Positions 1-7,040 of a DNA stretch of 64,000 bases are shown one piece after another. Position 1 is the stretch's first letter. Every line of letters begins with the position of its first letter. The notes below the pieces were generated by a model. That model had not been told where the DNA came from, ran no database searches, and saw only the letters and a list, made by a program, of their open reading frames with translations. The DNA is from an uncultured Eubacteriales bacterium (GTDB lineage Bacteria; Bacillota; Clostridia; Oscillospirales; Oscillospiraceae): NCBI GenBank assembly GCA_900543085.1, contig UQQF01000001.1:310001-374000 (forward strand), given 5' to 3'. Both the position numbers and the translations under genes were made by a program.

Positions 1-576
1 CTCCTTCTTCATGGTGAACAGGCCGACAACAAAGCAGAGGGCGGCCAGGGCAGCGCAGATGTAAAGGATGAGACGCCAGTTCTGGGTGGTCTGGAAGATG
101 ATGCCACCGATGGTGGGTCCAAAGATGACCATGCCGCTGGAGAGAGCGGCGTACACGGCGAAGCCGTTGCCCATCTTGGCGGGCGGGAACTCACTGGTGA
201 TGTAGGCGATGACGGTCGGGGAAATGGCGGCTGCGCCGACACCGACGACAAAGCGGCCAATGATGACCATCCACACCATTCCGTCCGGAGCGATGCCGAT
301 AACGAGCTCGCCGATGGCCATGAGAGCCATGCCGACGAGGGAGGCGCCGCGGCGGCCGAAGATGTCGCCCAGCTTGCCGAGGACAGGCGCGCAGGCGGCC
401 ATGCCCATGCTCATCGAAAGGGTGATCCAGGTGAGCCAGGACGGATCAAGCTGCCAGTCGCTGACGATGTTGTTGGGGATAGACGCCGTGAAACCACCGG
501 CGAGGCTGACCAGAGCTGCAGCCATTGCGAAGGGGATAAAGCCCTTCATGTAGTTTTTGTTTACTGTAGCATCCAT
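1..576 (-). CDS. baiG: MFS transporter, BaiG-like (3' end outside window)
   Basis: The 192 codons present read as the first half of a major facilitator superfamily permease. There are hydrophobic helices from about residue 12 onward and the loop 2-3 signature of the family (GKLGDIFGRRGAS). The start is the ATG at 574-576, because an AAGGAGA site lies 5-12 bases upstream; an ATG four bases earlier is out of frame. It is the last visible gene of the bai operon, downstream of baiH. BaiG is known as a proton-dependent bile acid importer, so uptake of conjugated or free primary bile acids is the likely role. The family call is firm; the BaiG call rests mainly on context, because the C-terminal half cannot be seen. 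Confidence 0.75.
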   Translation of the reverse strand, partial: MDATVNKNYMKGFIPFAMAAALVSLAGGFTASIPNNIVSDWQLDPSWLTWITLSMSMGMAACAPVLGKLGDIFGRRGASLVGMALMAIGELVIGIAPDGMVWMVIIGRFVVGVGAAAISPTVIAYITSEFPPAKMGNGFAVYAALSSGMVIFGPTIGGIIFQTTQNWRLILYICAALAALCFVVGLFTMKKE

Positions 577-646
577 ACATTTTCTCCTTTTGCCATGACC
601 TTTGGCAGCGGCCGGAAGGCTCCCGCTAACCGCAGGCGCTCGTTTA

Positions 647-685
647 ACTCCTTCCGGGGCGCTTTTCCCCCGCCCCGGAAGGAGT
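647..685 (-). promoter_or_regulatory. intercistronic hairpin between baiH and baiG
   Basis: A perfect 15-bp stem (647-661 with 671-685, ACTCCTTCCGGGGCG arm) closes a 9-base loop. No T-run follows on the minus strand, so it is not a classic intrinsic terminator. It could stabilise or process the polycistronic mRNA, or attenuate entry into the transporter gene. Confidence 0.6.
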
Positions 686-693
686 CCATACAG

Positions 694-2679
694 TTACAGG
701 TTGTACGCGACCTCGAAGCCCTCCCACATGGCATCGCTGGACTGGCGGGCCTTGACGGCGTCGCCGATCACGTGCACTTCGGGGACGAACTCTTTGAGCT
801 TCTCGCTCAGCGGGTCGTAGTTGCGGGCGCCGAGGCCGAAGATTATGTAATCGAAGCCGCGGAGCCATTCCTCGGTGCCGTCCTTCCGCTGGACCTTGAC
901 GTCGTGGTCAGTGACCTCCAGCACCTTGGTGTTTACATTGATGTCAACCCCGTTGGCCTTCAGGGTGCGCATAAGGGGTGCCCTGTTGGGCATGCACACG
1001 CCGGTGAGGATCTGGGGGAGCATCTCGATGATGGTGACCTCGACGTCGCCGATGCTCGCGTCAAAGCCGCGGGTGAACGCGGTGGGACGGGCGTTGGCGA
1101 GTATCGTCTCGGCCGTCTCGCAGGCGACTTCGCCGCCGCCGAGTATGCACACGCGACCCTTCGGGATGACGAACTTGCCCTTGAGGAAGTCGTGAGCGGT
1201 GCGGACGGGGTAGTCCTGCGTGCCCTTGATGGGCGGGATCAGCGGCTTCGCGCCGGTGGCGACGATGACCGCGTCGGGGTTGAATTCCTTGACAGCCTCA
1301 ACAGTGGCCTCCTTGCCGAACTCGAACTTGACTCCGGCCTTCTTGGCGCGATAGTTGAGGTGGACGAGCCACTTGGTCATCTCCTGCTTGCCGGGGCTGG
1401 TGACAGCCAGGTTGAGCTGGCCGCCGATCTTGTCGTCGGCTTCCCAGACGGTGACGTCGTGGCCGCGCTCGGCGGCGGTGACGGCAGCGTACATACCGCC
1501 GGGGCCGGCGCCGATGATGAGGGTCTTCTTGACCTCCTCGGCCGGCTTGTCGGGGTAGTCGTACTCGTAACCGACGCGCGGGTTTATGTGGCAGCGGCAC
1601 TGGGGACGCTCGGCAGTGCGGGTGATGCAGCTTCCGCCGCAGCTTCCGCAGGGGGTGATGTCGTCAAAGCGGTTCTCGTAGGCCTTGTTGCAGAGGTCGG
1701 GGTCGGCGAGCAGGGGACGACCCATGCTGACGCCGTCGACCAGGCCGCGCTCGACGATGTCGGCGGCGTAACGGATGTCGTTGATCTTGCCGACGACGAA
1801 TACGGGGATGTTGACGACCTTCTTGATTTCGCTGGCCTCATAGACGTTCATGCCTATGTGCTTGCCGTGGCTGGGGATGATGTTCTCCAGACCCTCGTAC
1901 TGGGTGCCGCCGGAGACCTCGATGAGGTTGACGCCGGCCGCCTCGAACTTGGGGGCGAGGTAGAGCATCTCGTCGAGGCTGTTGCCGCCCTCGACGCGCT
2001 CGCTGCCGGAGACGCGCAGGAAAATCGGGAAATCGGGGCTGACGTTGGCGCGCACCTCGGCTATGACCTCGAGGATGAAACGCGCGCGGTTGTCGATGCA
2101 GCCGCCGTACTCGTCCATGCGCTTGTTGCGCAGCGGGCTGAGGAAGGCGCCGGGCATCATGTAGGCGTGGGCGCAGTGCAGGCCGATGGCGCCGCAGCCG
2201 GCCTCCTCCACCCTTCTGGCAGCCTGGCCGAACTGCTTGATGACCTCGTGGATCTCATCGATGGTCATCGCACGGGATACGTGACAGTTGGCGTTGGTGT
2301 TCACGCTCGGACCCAGGGGAGGAATGCCGCGGAAGCCGCAGATGCTCTCGGGGCCGGGGTGGATGATCTGGGGCACCAGGGTGCTGCCGGTGTCGGAGAC
2401 ACGCTTGGCGAAGTCGCGGAACTGCGGAACCAGATCGTCGGAGTCCAGGCAGGTGGTCTTGCCTATGTACTGATACTTGCGGTCAACAGTGACGGCGTCG
2501 ATCATCACATAGCCGGTGCCGCCCTCGGCGCGGCGGACGAAGATGTCCGCGAGGCGCTTGGGGACGGTGCCGTCCTTGGCCTCATAGTCCATGCTCATGG
2601 GAGCCATGCCGACGCGGTTGCGCAGCGTCAGGGAGCCCACCGTGAGCGGGGAAAACAGCTTAGAATTTTTCATGTCCAT
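694..2679 (-). CDS. baiH: BaiH: NADH:flavin oxidoreductase, 3-oxo-Delta4 bile acid-CoA oxidoreductase
   Basis: At 661 residues this is the length of Clostridium scindens BaiH, and it matches the BaiH sequence I remember almost throughout (for example MDM-SxLFSPL at the start and NVYEASEIKKVV near 278-289). Domains: an old-yellow-enzyme FMN barrel (about 5-335), a [4Fe-4S] cluster site at C344, C347, C351 and C361 or C363, and a FAD/NAD(P) domain with a dinucleotide motif IIGAGPGG near 388-395. BaiH is known to oxidise or reduce the C4-C5 bond of 3-oxo bile acid-CoA, originally assigned to 7beta-hydroxy substrates, and it acts again in the reductive arm. It lies between the SnoaL-fold gene and the MFS gene. 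The ATG has weak spacing from an AGAGGGACT purine stretch. Cytoplasmic. Confidence 0.93.
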   Translation of the reverse strand: MDMKNSKLFSPLTVGSLTLRNRVGMAPMSMDYEAKDGTVPKRLADIFVRRAEGGTGYVMIDAVTVDRKYQYIGKTTCLDSDDLVPQFRDFAKRVSDTGSTLVPQIIHPGPESICGFRGIPPLGPSVNTNANCHVSRAMTIDEIHEVIKQFGQAARRVEEAGCGAIGLHCAHAYMMPGAFLSPLRNKRMDEYGGCIDNRARFILEVIAEVRANVSPDFPIFLRVSGSERVEGGNSLDEMLYLAPKFEAAGVNLIEVSGGTQYEGLENIIPSHGKHIGMNVYEASEIKKVVNIPVFVVGKINDIRYAADIVERGLVDGVSMGRPLLADPDLCNKAYENRFDDITPCGSCGGSCITRTAERPQCRCHINPRVGYEYDYPDKPAEEVKKTLIIGAGPGGMYAAVTAAERGHDVTVWEADDKIGGQLNLAVTSPGKQEMTKWLVHLNYRAKKAGVKFEFGKEATVEAVKEFNPDAVIVATGAKPLIPPIKGTQDYPVRTAHDFLKGKFVIPKGRVCILGGGEVACETAETILANARPTAFTRGFDASIGDVEVTIIEMLPQILTGVCMPNRAPLMRTLKANGVDINVNTKVLEVTDHDVKVQRKDGTEEWLRGFDYIIFGLGARNYDPLSEKLKEFVPEVHVIGDAVKARQSSDAMWEGFEVAYNL

Positions 2680-2715
2680 GTTTAAAGTCCCTCTCGGATA
2701 ATTATTTTTTGCCGA

Positions 2716-2745
2716 ACCGGCGTCCCTCTCACAGTCATCGCCGGT
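2716..2745 (-). promoter_or_regulatory. intercistronic hairpin upstream of baiH
   Basis: An inverted repeat ACCGGCG (2716-2722) and CGCCGGT (2739-2745) encloses a 16-base loop in the gap between the SnoaL-fold gene and baiH. It is weaker than the other intercistronic hairpins of this operon and has no T-run. Confidence 0.35.
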
Positions 2746-2756
2746 CCTGCTGACGG

Positions 2757-3266
2757 TCAGATCTCCTCGAAGAAGGTGTAGGAGAGGTCTTTGACCGTGT
2801 CACGACCGTTGTTGTAGTCGTCAAAGTACTTGGGAGTCAGCATGAAGGTGTTGTCGCCGGCGACCACACGCTCGGTGATCACCCACACTCCGTCGCGCTT
2901 TTCCCACTTGTCGATGTCGCGGCACCTGGCCTCGACGACGAAGCTGGCCTCGCCGGCCTTGTTCTTGTACTTGCACGCGGCGTACATGTACGTCTCGCTG
3001 GCGGCGCGGGTCATGTCGTCGTTGAGCTTTATGAGGATGTTCGTCATCATGTGATGAGTGGAGACCATCCTCCTGTGCTGGTCGAGCATCATGTCTATGA
3101 AGCCGCGGCCGGTGCCCTTGTAGGTCGGGCCGTAGTCCACCTTCGCGTCTTCCGCGAATATGGTGTAGCCCAGTTCGTTGTCTATGCGGTCAAGCGCGCG
3201 GCAGTAGTTGTATATCTGCTCGCGAATGGCCTCTTTCTCAATGAGCTCGGCAAGTTTGCGCTCCAT
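2757..3266 (-). CDS. SnoaL-like dehydratase/isomerase (BaiE/BaiI type)
   Basis: A 169-residue protein of the NTF2/SnoaL-like fold, nearly the length of BaiE (166). The N-terminal helix carries Y21-x-R-x-L-D26. This matches the spacing of the BaiE catalytic Tyr30/Asp35 (Y-x-R-x-L-D), and H71/H72 sit where a catalytic histidine is expected. BaiE is the bile acid 7alpha-dehydratase, the committed irreversible step; BaiI is a related protein proposed to act on 7beta substrates. Overall identity to the C. scindens BaiE I remember is low. The fold and probable dehydratase role are well supported, but BaiE versus BaiI cannot be settled here. It is the only such gene visible; another could lie beyond the baiG end. 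The ATG follows an AAAGGAG site. It sits 13 bases downstream of the HSDH gene. Confidence 0.75.
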   Translation of the reverse strand: MERKLAELIEKEAIREQIYNYCRALDRIDNELGYTIFAEDAKVDYGPTYKGTGRGFIDMMLDQHRRMVSTHHMMTNILIKLNDDMTRAASETYMYAACKYKNKAGEASFVVEARCRDIDKWEKRDGVWVITERVVAGDNTFMLTPKYFDDYNNGRDTVKDLSYTFFEEI

Positions 3267-3279
3267 TTTGCTTCTCCTT

Positions 3280-4077
3280 TCAGCGCTTGTTGTTCATCAG
3301 AAGCATGTCGCCGTACACCGGGCTGCCAAGTCCAAACCCGCCGTGGACGGCGAGCACCTGTCCCGTCGTGAAAGGCGCGGTGGCAAAGTAGAGCGCCGCG
3401 TCGGCCATCTCCTGCGGCGTGGCCATCCTCGCGATGGGCGTGTGCTTGAGGAAGAACTGCATGAACTCCGGTGTCAGGTTGTTCATTACCGCTTCCGTCG
3501 CAGTCATGCCGGGGCACACCACGTTGCAGGTGATGTTGTCCTTTGCAGCGTGCAGCGCTATCATCTTGCTGAGGTGGATGATCGCGGCCTTGCTGGTGCC
3601 GTAGGCGACCTGGCTGGTATCGGGAGTGATTCCGGCGACGGAGCCGATGTTGATTATACAGCCGCTCTTTTGCTTCTCCATCGCAAGGCGTATCGCCTCC
3701 TGCGAAGCTATGAACACGCTCGAGAGATGCATGTCGATGTACCCGGCAAACTTCTCGTAGTTCGTGTACTGGAACGGCAGGTCATCGCGCGGGCTCGTTC
3801 CGCCGAAGTTGTTGACAAGTATGTCCAGCCTGCCCTCGTTCTCGACGGCGGTGGCTATCATGTCCTTCATGCTCTGCTTGTCATGTGCTTCAAAGTAGAC
3901 GGTCTTTACGGTGCAGCCCTCGGCGTTGAGCGCCGCGGCCTTCTCGTTCGCTACTTCCAGGTTACGGCAGGCCATGTAGACTATCGCGCCCTCGCGCGCA
4001 AACGTCTCGGCTATCGCATAACCTATGCCGCGGGTGCTGGCGGTGACGAGCGCCACCTTGTTTTCAAGCTTCTTCAT
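3280..4077 (-). CDS. hdhA: 7alpha-hydroxysteroid dehydrogenase-like SDR
   Basis: A 265-residue classical short-chain dehydrogenase with cofactor loop TASTRGIG (12-19), the NNFGGT motif near 89-94 and catalytic Y159-x3-K163. It resembles the C. scindens/Clostridium 7alpha-HSDH more than other SDRs: shared features include RxDILVNNxGGT, a PDxSxxAY active-site segment and a C-terminal GGFxLGxPxY. 7alpha-HSDH reversibly converts the 7alpha-hydroxyl of cholate or chenodeoxycholate to 7-oxo, classically with NADP. The canonical bai operon lacks this gene, so its place between baiF and the dehydratase-type gene is unusual. A different hydroxyl position (3 or 12) remains possible because SDR regiospecificity cannot be read from sequence. 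The ATG follows GGGAGGTAA. Confidence 0.75.
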   Translation of the reverse strand: MKKLENKVALVTASTRGIGYAIAETFAREGAIVYMACRNLEVANEKAAALNAEGCTVKTVYFEAHDKQSMKDMIATAVENEGRLDILVNNFGGTSPRDDLPFQYTNYEKFAGYIDMHLSSVFIASQEAIRLAMEKQKSGCIINIGSVAGITPDTSQVAYGTSKAAIIHLSKMIALHAAKDNITCNVVCPGMTATEAVMNNLTPEFMQFFLKHTPIARMATPQEMADAALYFATAPFTTGQVLAVHGGFGLGSPVYGDMLLMNNKR

Positions 4078-4099
4078 TATTTACCTCCCGTGGCCGTAC

Positions 4100-4124
4100 C
4101 CCGGTTCCCTTGCGGGGAACCGGG
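4100..4124 (-). promoter_or_regulatory. intercistronic hairpin between baiF and the 7alpha-HSDH gene
   Basis: A 10-bp stem CCCGGTTCCC (4100-4109) with GGGAACCGGG (4115-4124) and a five-base gap fills the 63-base gap between baiF and the next gene. There is no T-run on the minus strand. Confidence 0.5.
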
Positions 4125-4140
4125 ATATATTGACTTGTAC

Positions 4141-5439
4141 TTACTTGTTTTCGGGCAGACCCTTCCAGTCCGGACGCATGTGAGGAATGACCTCGCGCAG
4201 GCGGTAGCGCTTGATGGTGGTCTCGAGGTCAAACTCATTGACTATGCCGCGGTCGTAGAAGTCCTGCACCTGCTCGTCGGTGTAGCCGAGGTCGCGCAGG
4301 ATGTCGCGGTTGTCCATGCCGAACAGCGGCGCGCCGCGCCACAGCTCGCTGGGGTTGCGCTTGAACTTGCTGGTGAAGCCGAGTCCCTTGACGTGGCCGA
4401 GCATGGGGTCGTCCCACTCGGTGAGGGTCTCGCGGGCCTGCCACTGGGGATCGGCGGCGCAGTCCTCGAGCTCGTACACCTTCTGGTTCGGGATCTGGGC
4501 GGCCATAAGGGCGGCCTCGACCTCGTTGACAGTGTGCTCGGAGACGAACTTCTCCACGGCGCGCTCTATGCGCTGGCCGACGGGGCTGTTGATCATCCAG
4601 CCGGTGAAGCCTTCGGGGAAGTCGGGGTCGCCGGTGCCGGGCACGGGCAGGCCGATGATGGGATAGCCGCGCTTGCAGACCTCGGCACCGGTCATGCCTA
4701 TGAAGATAACGCCGCCGTCCTTGCAGGTGTAGAAGCTGAAGCTGGCAGCCTGGGCGTCCTTGTTGCCGGTGCGCGGCAGCTTGACGCCGTCGGTCAGGTA
4801 CTGCATGAAGCGGCCGTCGGTGATGCGCGCCAGAGCCTCATACTGGGACACGTCGACGCTCTCGCCCTTGCCGGTGAGCGTGGTGCTGACGTAGCAGGCC
4901 AGCATGCTCCAGCAGGTGGTCAGGCCGCAGACGTAGTCGCTCAGGTAGGGGTTGGTCTTCAGGGCGTAGTCGATGCCGTTGAGGGACATGTAGCCGGAGA
5001 AGGCCTGTCCGGCGGCGTCGTAGCTGGCCTTGGTGATGTACTCGGGCACGCCGGTCTGGCCGTAGCCGGAGACGTGGCAGATGGCGAGCTTCGGATTTAT
5101 GCTCCAGATGAACTCGTCGCTCAGGCCCAGGCGGTCGTACTGGCCGCCCTTGGAGGACTCCACCCAGATGTCAGCCCACTTTATCAGCTTGAGGAAGATC
5201 TCGCGGCCTTCCTCAGTCTTGATGTCAGCGACCATGGAGAGCTGGTTGCGGTGGTTCTGCGGATAGCCGTACCAGCCGCGCTGGTTGTCGGGCTTCTTGG
5301 GAGCCTCAAAGTGGATGACAGTGGCGCCGGCCTCGGAGAGGAGGCCGCCGGCGAAGGGGCCGGCTATGTTAGAGCCGCTGTCGAGGATCTTAAGTCCGGA
5401 AAGAGCGCCGAACTTGGGGAAATCTTTCAATCCTGCCAT
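4141..5439 (-). CDS. baiF: BaiF: class III (CaiB/BaiF) bile acid CoA-transferase
   Basis: A 432-residue family III CoA-transferase that tracks C. scindens BaiF almost residue for residue in long stretches (DSGSNIAGP at 20-28, GWYGYPQNHRNQLSM at 55-69, TGNKDAQAA). The catalytic aspartate is expected at D168 in the PYLSDYVCG segment, matching Asp169 of formyl-CoA transferase. BaiF moves CoA from a dehydroxylated bile acyl-CoA to an incoming primary bile acid, saving ATP after the first BaiB activation. An in-frame extension of 11 codons exists upstream, but the ATG at 5437-5439 begins the family-typical MAGLKDFPKFG sequence and has an AAAGGAC site. It lies downstream of the extra SDR gene by 37 bases. 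Confidence 0.95.
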   Translation of the reverse strand: MAGLKDFPKFGALSGLKILDSGSNIAGPFAGGLLSEAGATVIHFEAPKKPDNQRGWYGYPQNHRNQLSMVADIKTEEGREIFLKLIKWADIWVESSKGGQYDRLGLSDEFIWSINPKLAICHVSGYGQTGVPEYITKASYDAAGQAFSGYMSLNGIDYALKTNPYLSDYVCGLTTCWSMLACYVSTTLTGKGESVDVSQYEALARITDGRFMQYLTDGVKLPRTGNKDAQAASFSFYTCKDGGVIFIGMTGAEVCKRGYPIIGLPVPGTGDPDFPEGFTGWMINSPVGQRIERAVEKFVSEHTVNEVEAALMAAQIPNQKVYELEDCAADPQWQARETLTEWDDPMLGHVKGLGFTSKFKRNPSELWRGAPLFGMDNRDILRDLGYTDEQVQDFYDRGIVNEFDLETTIKRYRLREVIPHMRPDWKGLPENK

Positions 5440-5476
5440 TTGAAATTTGTCCTTTCGAGAAAATTGGATCAACCGC

Positions 5477-6238
5477 TCAGTGCAGCGGCACGAAGCTCGG
5501 CCTGTATCCTCCGTCGACGTTCAGGGTCGCACCGGTGATATAGGACGCGTTGTCGCTGGCGAGGAAGAGCATGGCCTTGGCTATGTCCTCCGGCTCTCCG
5601 AGCCTGCCGAGCGGTATGCTTCTGGCGCAGCTTTCGCGCTCCAGCTCATTGAGGTTGGAAACCATTTCGGTGTTGACGACGCCGGGGGCGACCGCGTTCA
5701 CGCGAATGTTCCACGGAGCGAGCTCCATGGCCAGAGAGCGGGTTATGCCGAGTATTGCGGCCTTGCTGGCGCCGTAGGGCGTGCCCATCTGCGTACCGAA
5801 CTGCGCAGTTACCGACGAAGTGTTGACAATTGCGCCGGAGCGCTGCTTCTTCATATACCTTGCCGCATGCTTGCAGAAGTTGAACGTACCTCCGGCGTTG
5901 ACGTCCATCACCCTTTCAAACACGGATTTGTCCGTGCGGGTAACGGGCATGTCCACAGTGATGCCGGCCACGTTCAGCATGATGTCGATGCGGCCGTTGA
6001 AGCGCTCGGCCACGGCGTCGACCACGGCCTTGACGGCTTCCTCGCTGCGCACATCGCACTGGTAGGACTCAAACTGCGTCCCGTACTTCTCTGCGGCTTC
6101 GGACAGGCCGGCCATGTTGCCGGTGTTGATGTCAACACCGGCGACCATGGCGCCCTCTGCGATAAAGGCAAGCGCACATTCGTGCCCAATGCCAGAGTTT
6201 GCTCCGGTTATGATCGCAACTCTATTCTTTAAAAGCAT
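5477..6238 (-). CDS. SDR-family hydroxysteroid dehydrogenase candidate
   Basis: A 253-residue classical SDR with TGANSGIG cofactor loop near the N-terminus, an NVAG motif, a serine in NTSSV, catalytic YGASK, and the FabG-like tail GGYRP. It differs clearly from BaiA (6242-6994) and from the 7alpha-HSDH-like protein, so the operon carries three distinct SDRs. An acidic residue after the second beta strand (GVDIN) suggests NAD(H) preference, an inference from the general SDR rule. Oxidation or reduction at C3, C7 or C12 of a bile acid are all plausible; the substrate is not determinable here. It starts three bases after the baiA stop, so the two are probably translationally coupled. Confidence 0.85.
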   Translation of the reverse strand: MLLKNRVAIITGANSGIGHECALAFIAEGAMVAGVDINTGNMAGLSEAAEKYGTQFESYQCDVRSEEAVKAVVDAVAERFNGRIDIMLNVAGITVDMPVTRTDKSVFERVMDVNAGGTFNFCKHAARYMKKQRSGAIVNTSSVTAQFGTQMGTPYGASKAAILGITRSLAMELAPWNIRVNAVAPGVVNTEMVSNLNELERESCARSIPLGRLGEPEDIAKAMLFLASDNASYITGATLNVDGGYRPSFVPLH

Positions 6239-6241
6239 AAT

Positions 6242-6994
6242 TTACGGCCTGTAGGCACCGTCGACGCTGACGGTGGTGGCGGTAATGCCGCTGGCGAGGT
6301 CGCTGGCCAGGAACATGTAGACGTTGGCTATCTCCTCGGGCTCGAGCATGCGCTTCATCGGCAGGTGCTTGAGGTACTGCTCCTTGATGGTGGGATCCAT
6401 GTTGGCAGTGGTCATGTCGGTGTTGACGACGCCGGGGGCGACGGCAACGACACGGATGTTGCGGCGGATAAGCTCGCGGCCGAGCTCATGGGTGAAGCCG
6501 ACGACAGCGGCCTTGCTGGCGGGGTAGCCGACACCGGAGGTGGAGCCAAAGAGGCCGGTGACGGAGGCGGTGTTGATGATGACGCCGGCGTTGTTGGCCT
6601 TCATGTACTGGTAAGCAGCCCAGGCGCCGTTGTAAACGCCCTCGACGTTGACTTCGAACATGTGCTCGAACTCGCCTTCCTGAATCTTGCTGAAGACAGT
6701 GGCGTGAGTGACACCGGCGTTGTTGATCATGACGTCGATGCGTCCCCACTTGGCGACGACCTTGCCCACCGCGTCGAGCATCTCCTGACGGCTGGTCAGG
6801 TTGGGGCACATGCCGAGGACATCCTCGTCGGGATAGAGCTCCTTGAGCTTGGCAAGGGCGGCGTCGACGGTCTCCTGGCAGTGACCGGCGATGGCGACGT
6901 GAGCGCCGTTTTCAATGAACTTCTTGGCCGCAGCAAAACCTATGCCGCGGGTACCGCCGGTGATAAACACGATTTTGCCTTTGACGAGATCCAT
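6242..6994 (-). CDS. baiA: BaiA: 3alpha-hydroxysteroid (bile acid-CoA) dehydrogenase
   Basis: A 250-residue SDR matching BaiA1/BaiA2 over most of its length, including TGGTRGIGFAAAK (12-24), S144, Y157 and K161 in family positions, and an almost identical C-terminus (LASGITATTVSVDGAYRP). BaiA oxidises the 3alpha-hydroxyl of bile acid-CoA to 3-oxo at the start of the pathway and can re-reduce it at the end. One notable difference: the residue at position 42, Glu in the BaiA proteins I remember and reported to disfavour NADP, reads Thr here (QETVD instead of QEEVD). The ATG at 6992-6994 has an AAAGGATG site and gives the family start MDLVKGK; a longer in-frame extension upstream is not needed. 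Confidence 0.93.
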   Translation of the reverse strand: MDLVKGKIVFITGGTRGIGFAAAKKFIENGAHVAIAGHCQETVDAALAKLKELYPDEDVLGMCPNLTSRQEMLDAVGKVVAKWGRIDVMINNAGVTHATVFSKIQEGEFEHMFEVNVEGVYNGAWAAYQYMKANNAGVIINTASVTGLFGSTSGVGYPASKAAVVGFTHELGRELIRRNIRVVAVAPGVVNTDMTTANMDPTIKEQYLKHLPMKRMLEPEEIANVYMFLASDLASGITATTVSVDGAYRP

Positions 6995-7040
6995 GATTTT
7001 GTCATCCTTTCGTTGTATAAGAGATTTTATAGAAAACTGT

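Noticed and set aside
595-2685. A 696-codon plus-strand open frame opposite baiH, and similar long antisense frames opposite most bai, ftsK, PepM18 and flavoprotein genes
   Set aside because: They mirror real genes in a GC-rich sequence with few stops, have repetitive Val/Ala/Gly/Leu/Asp content, no ribosome sites and no recognisable domains.
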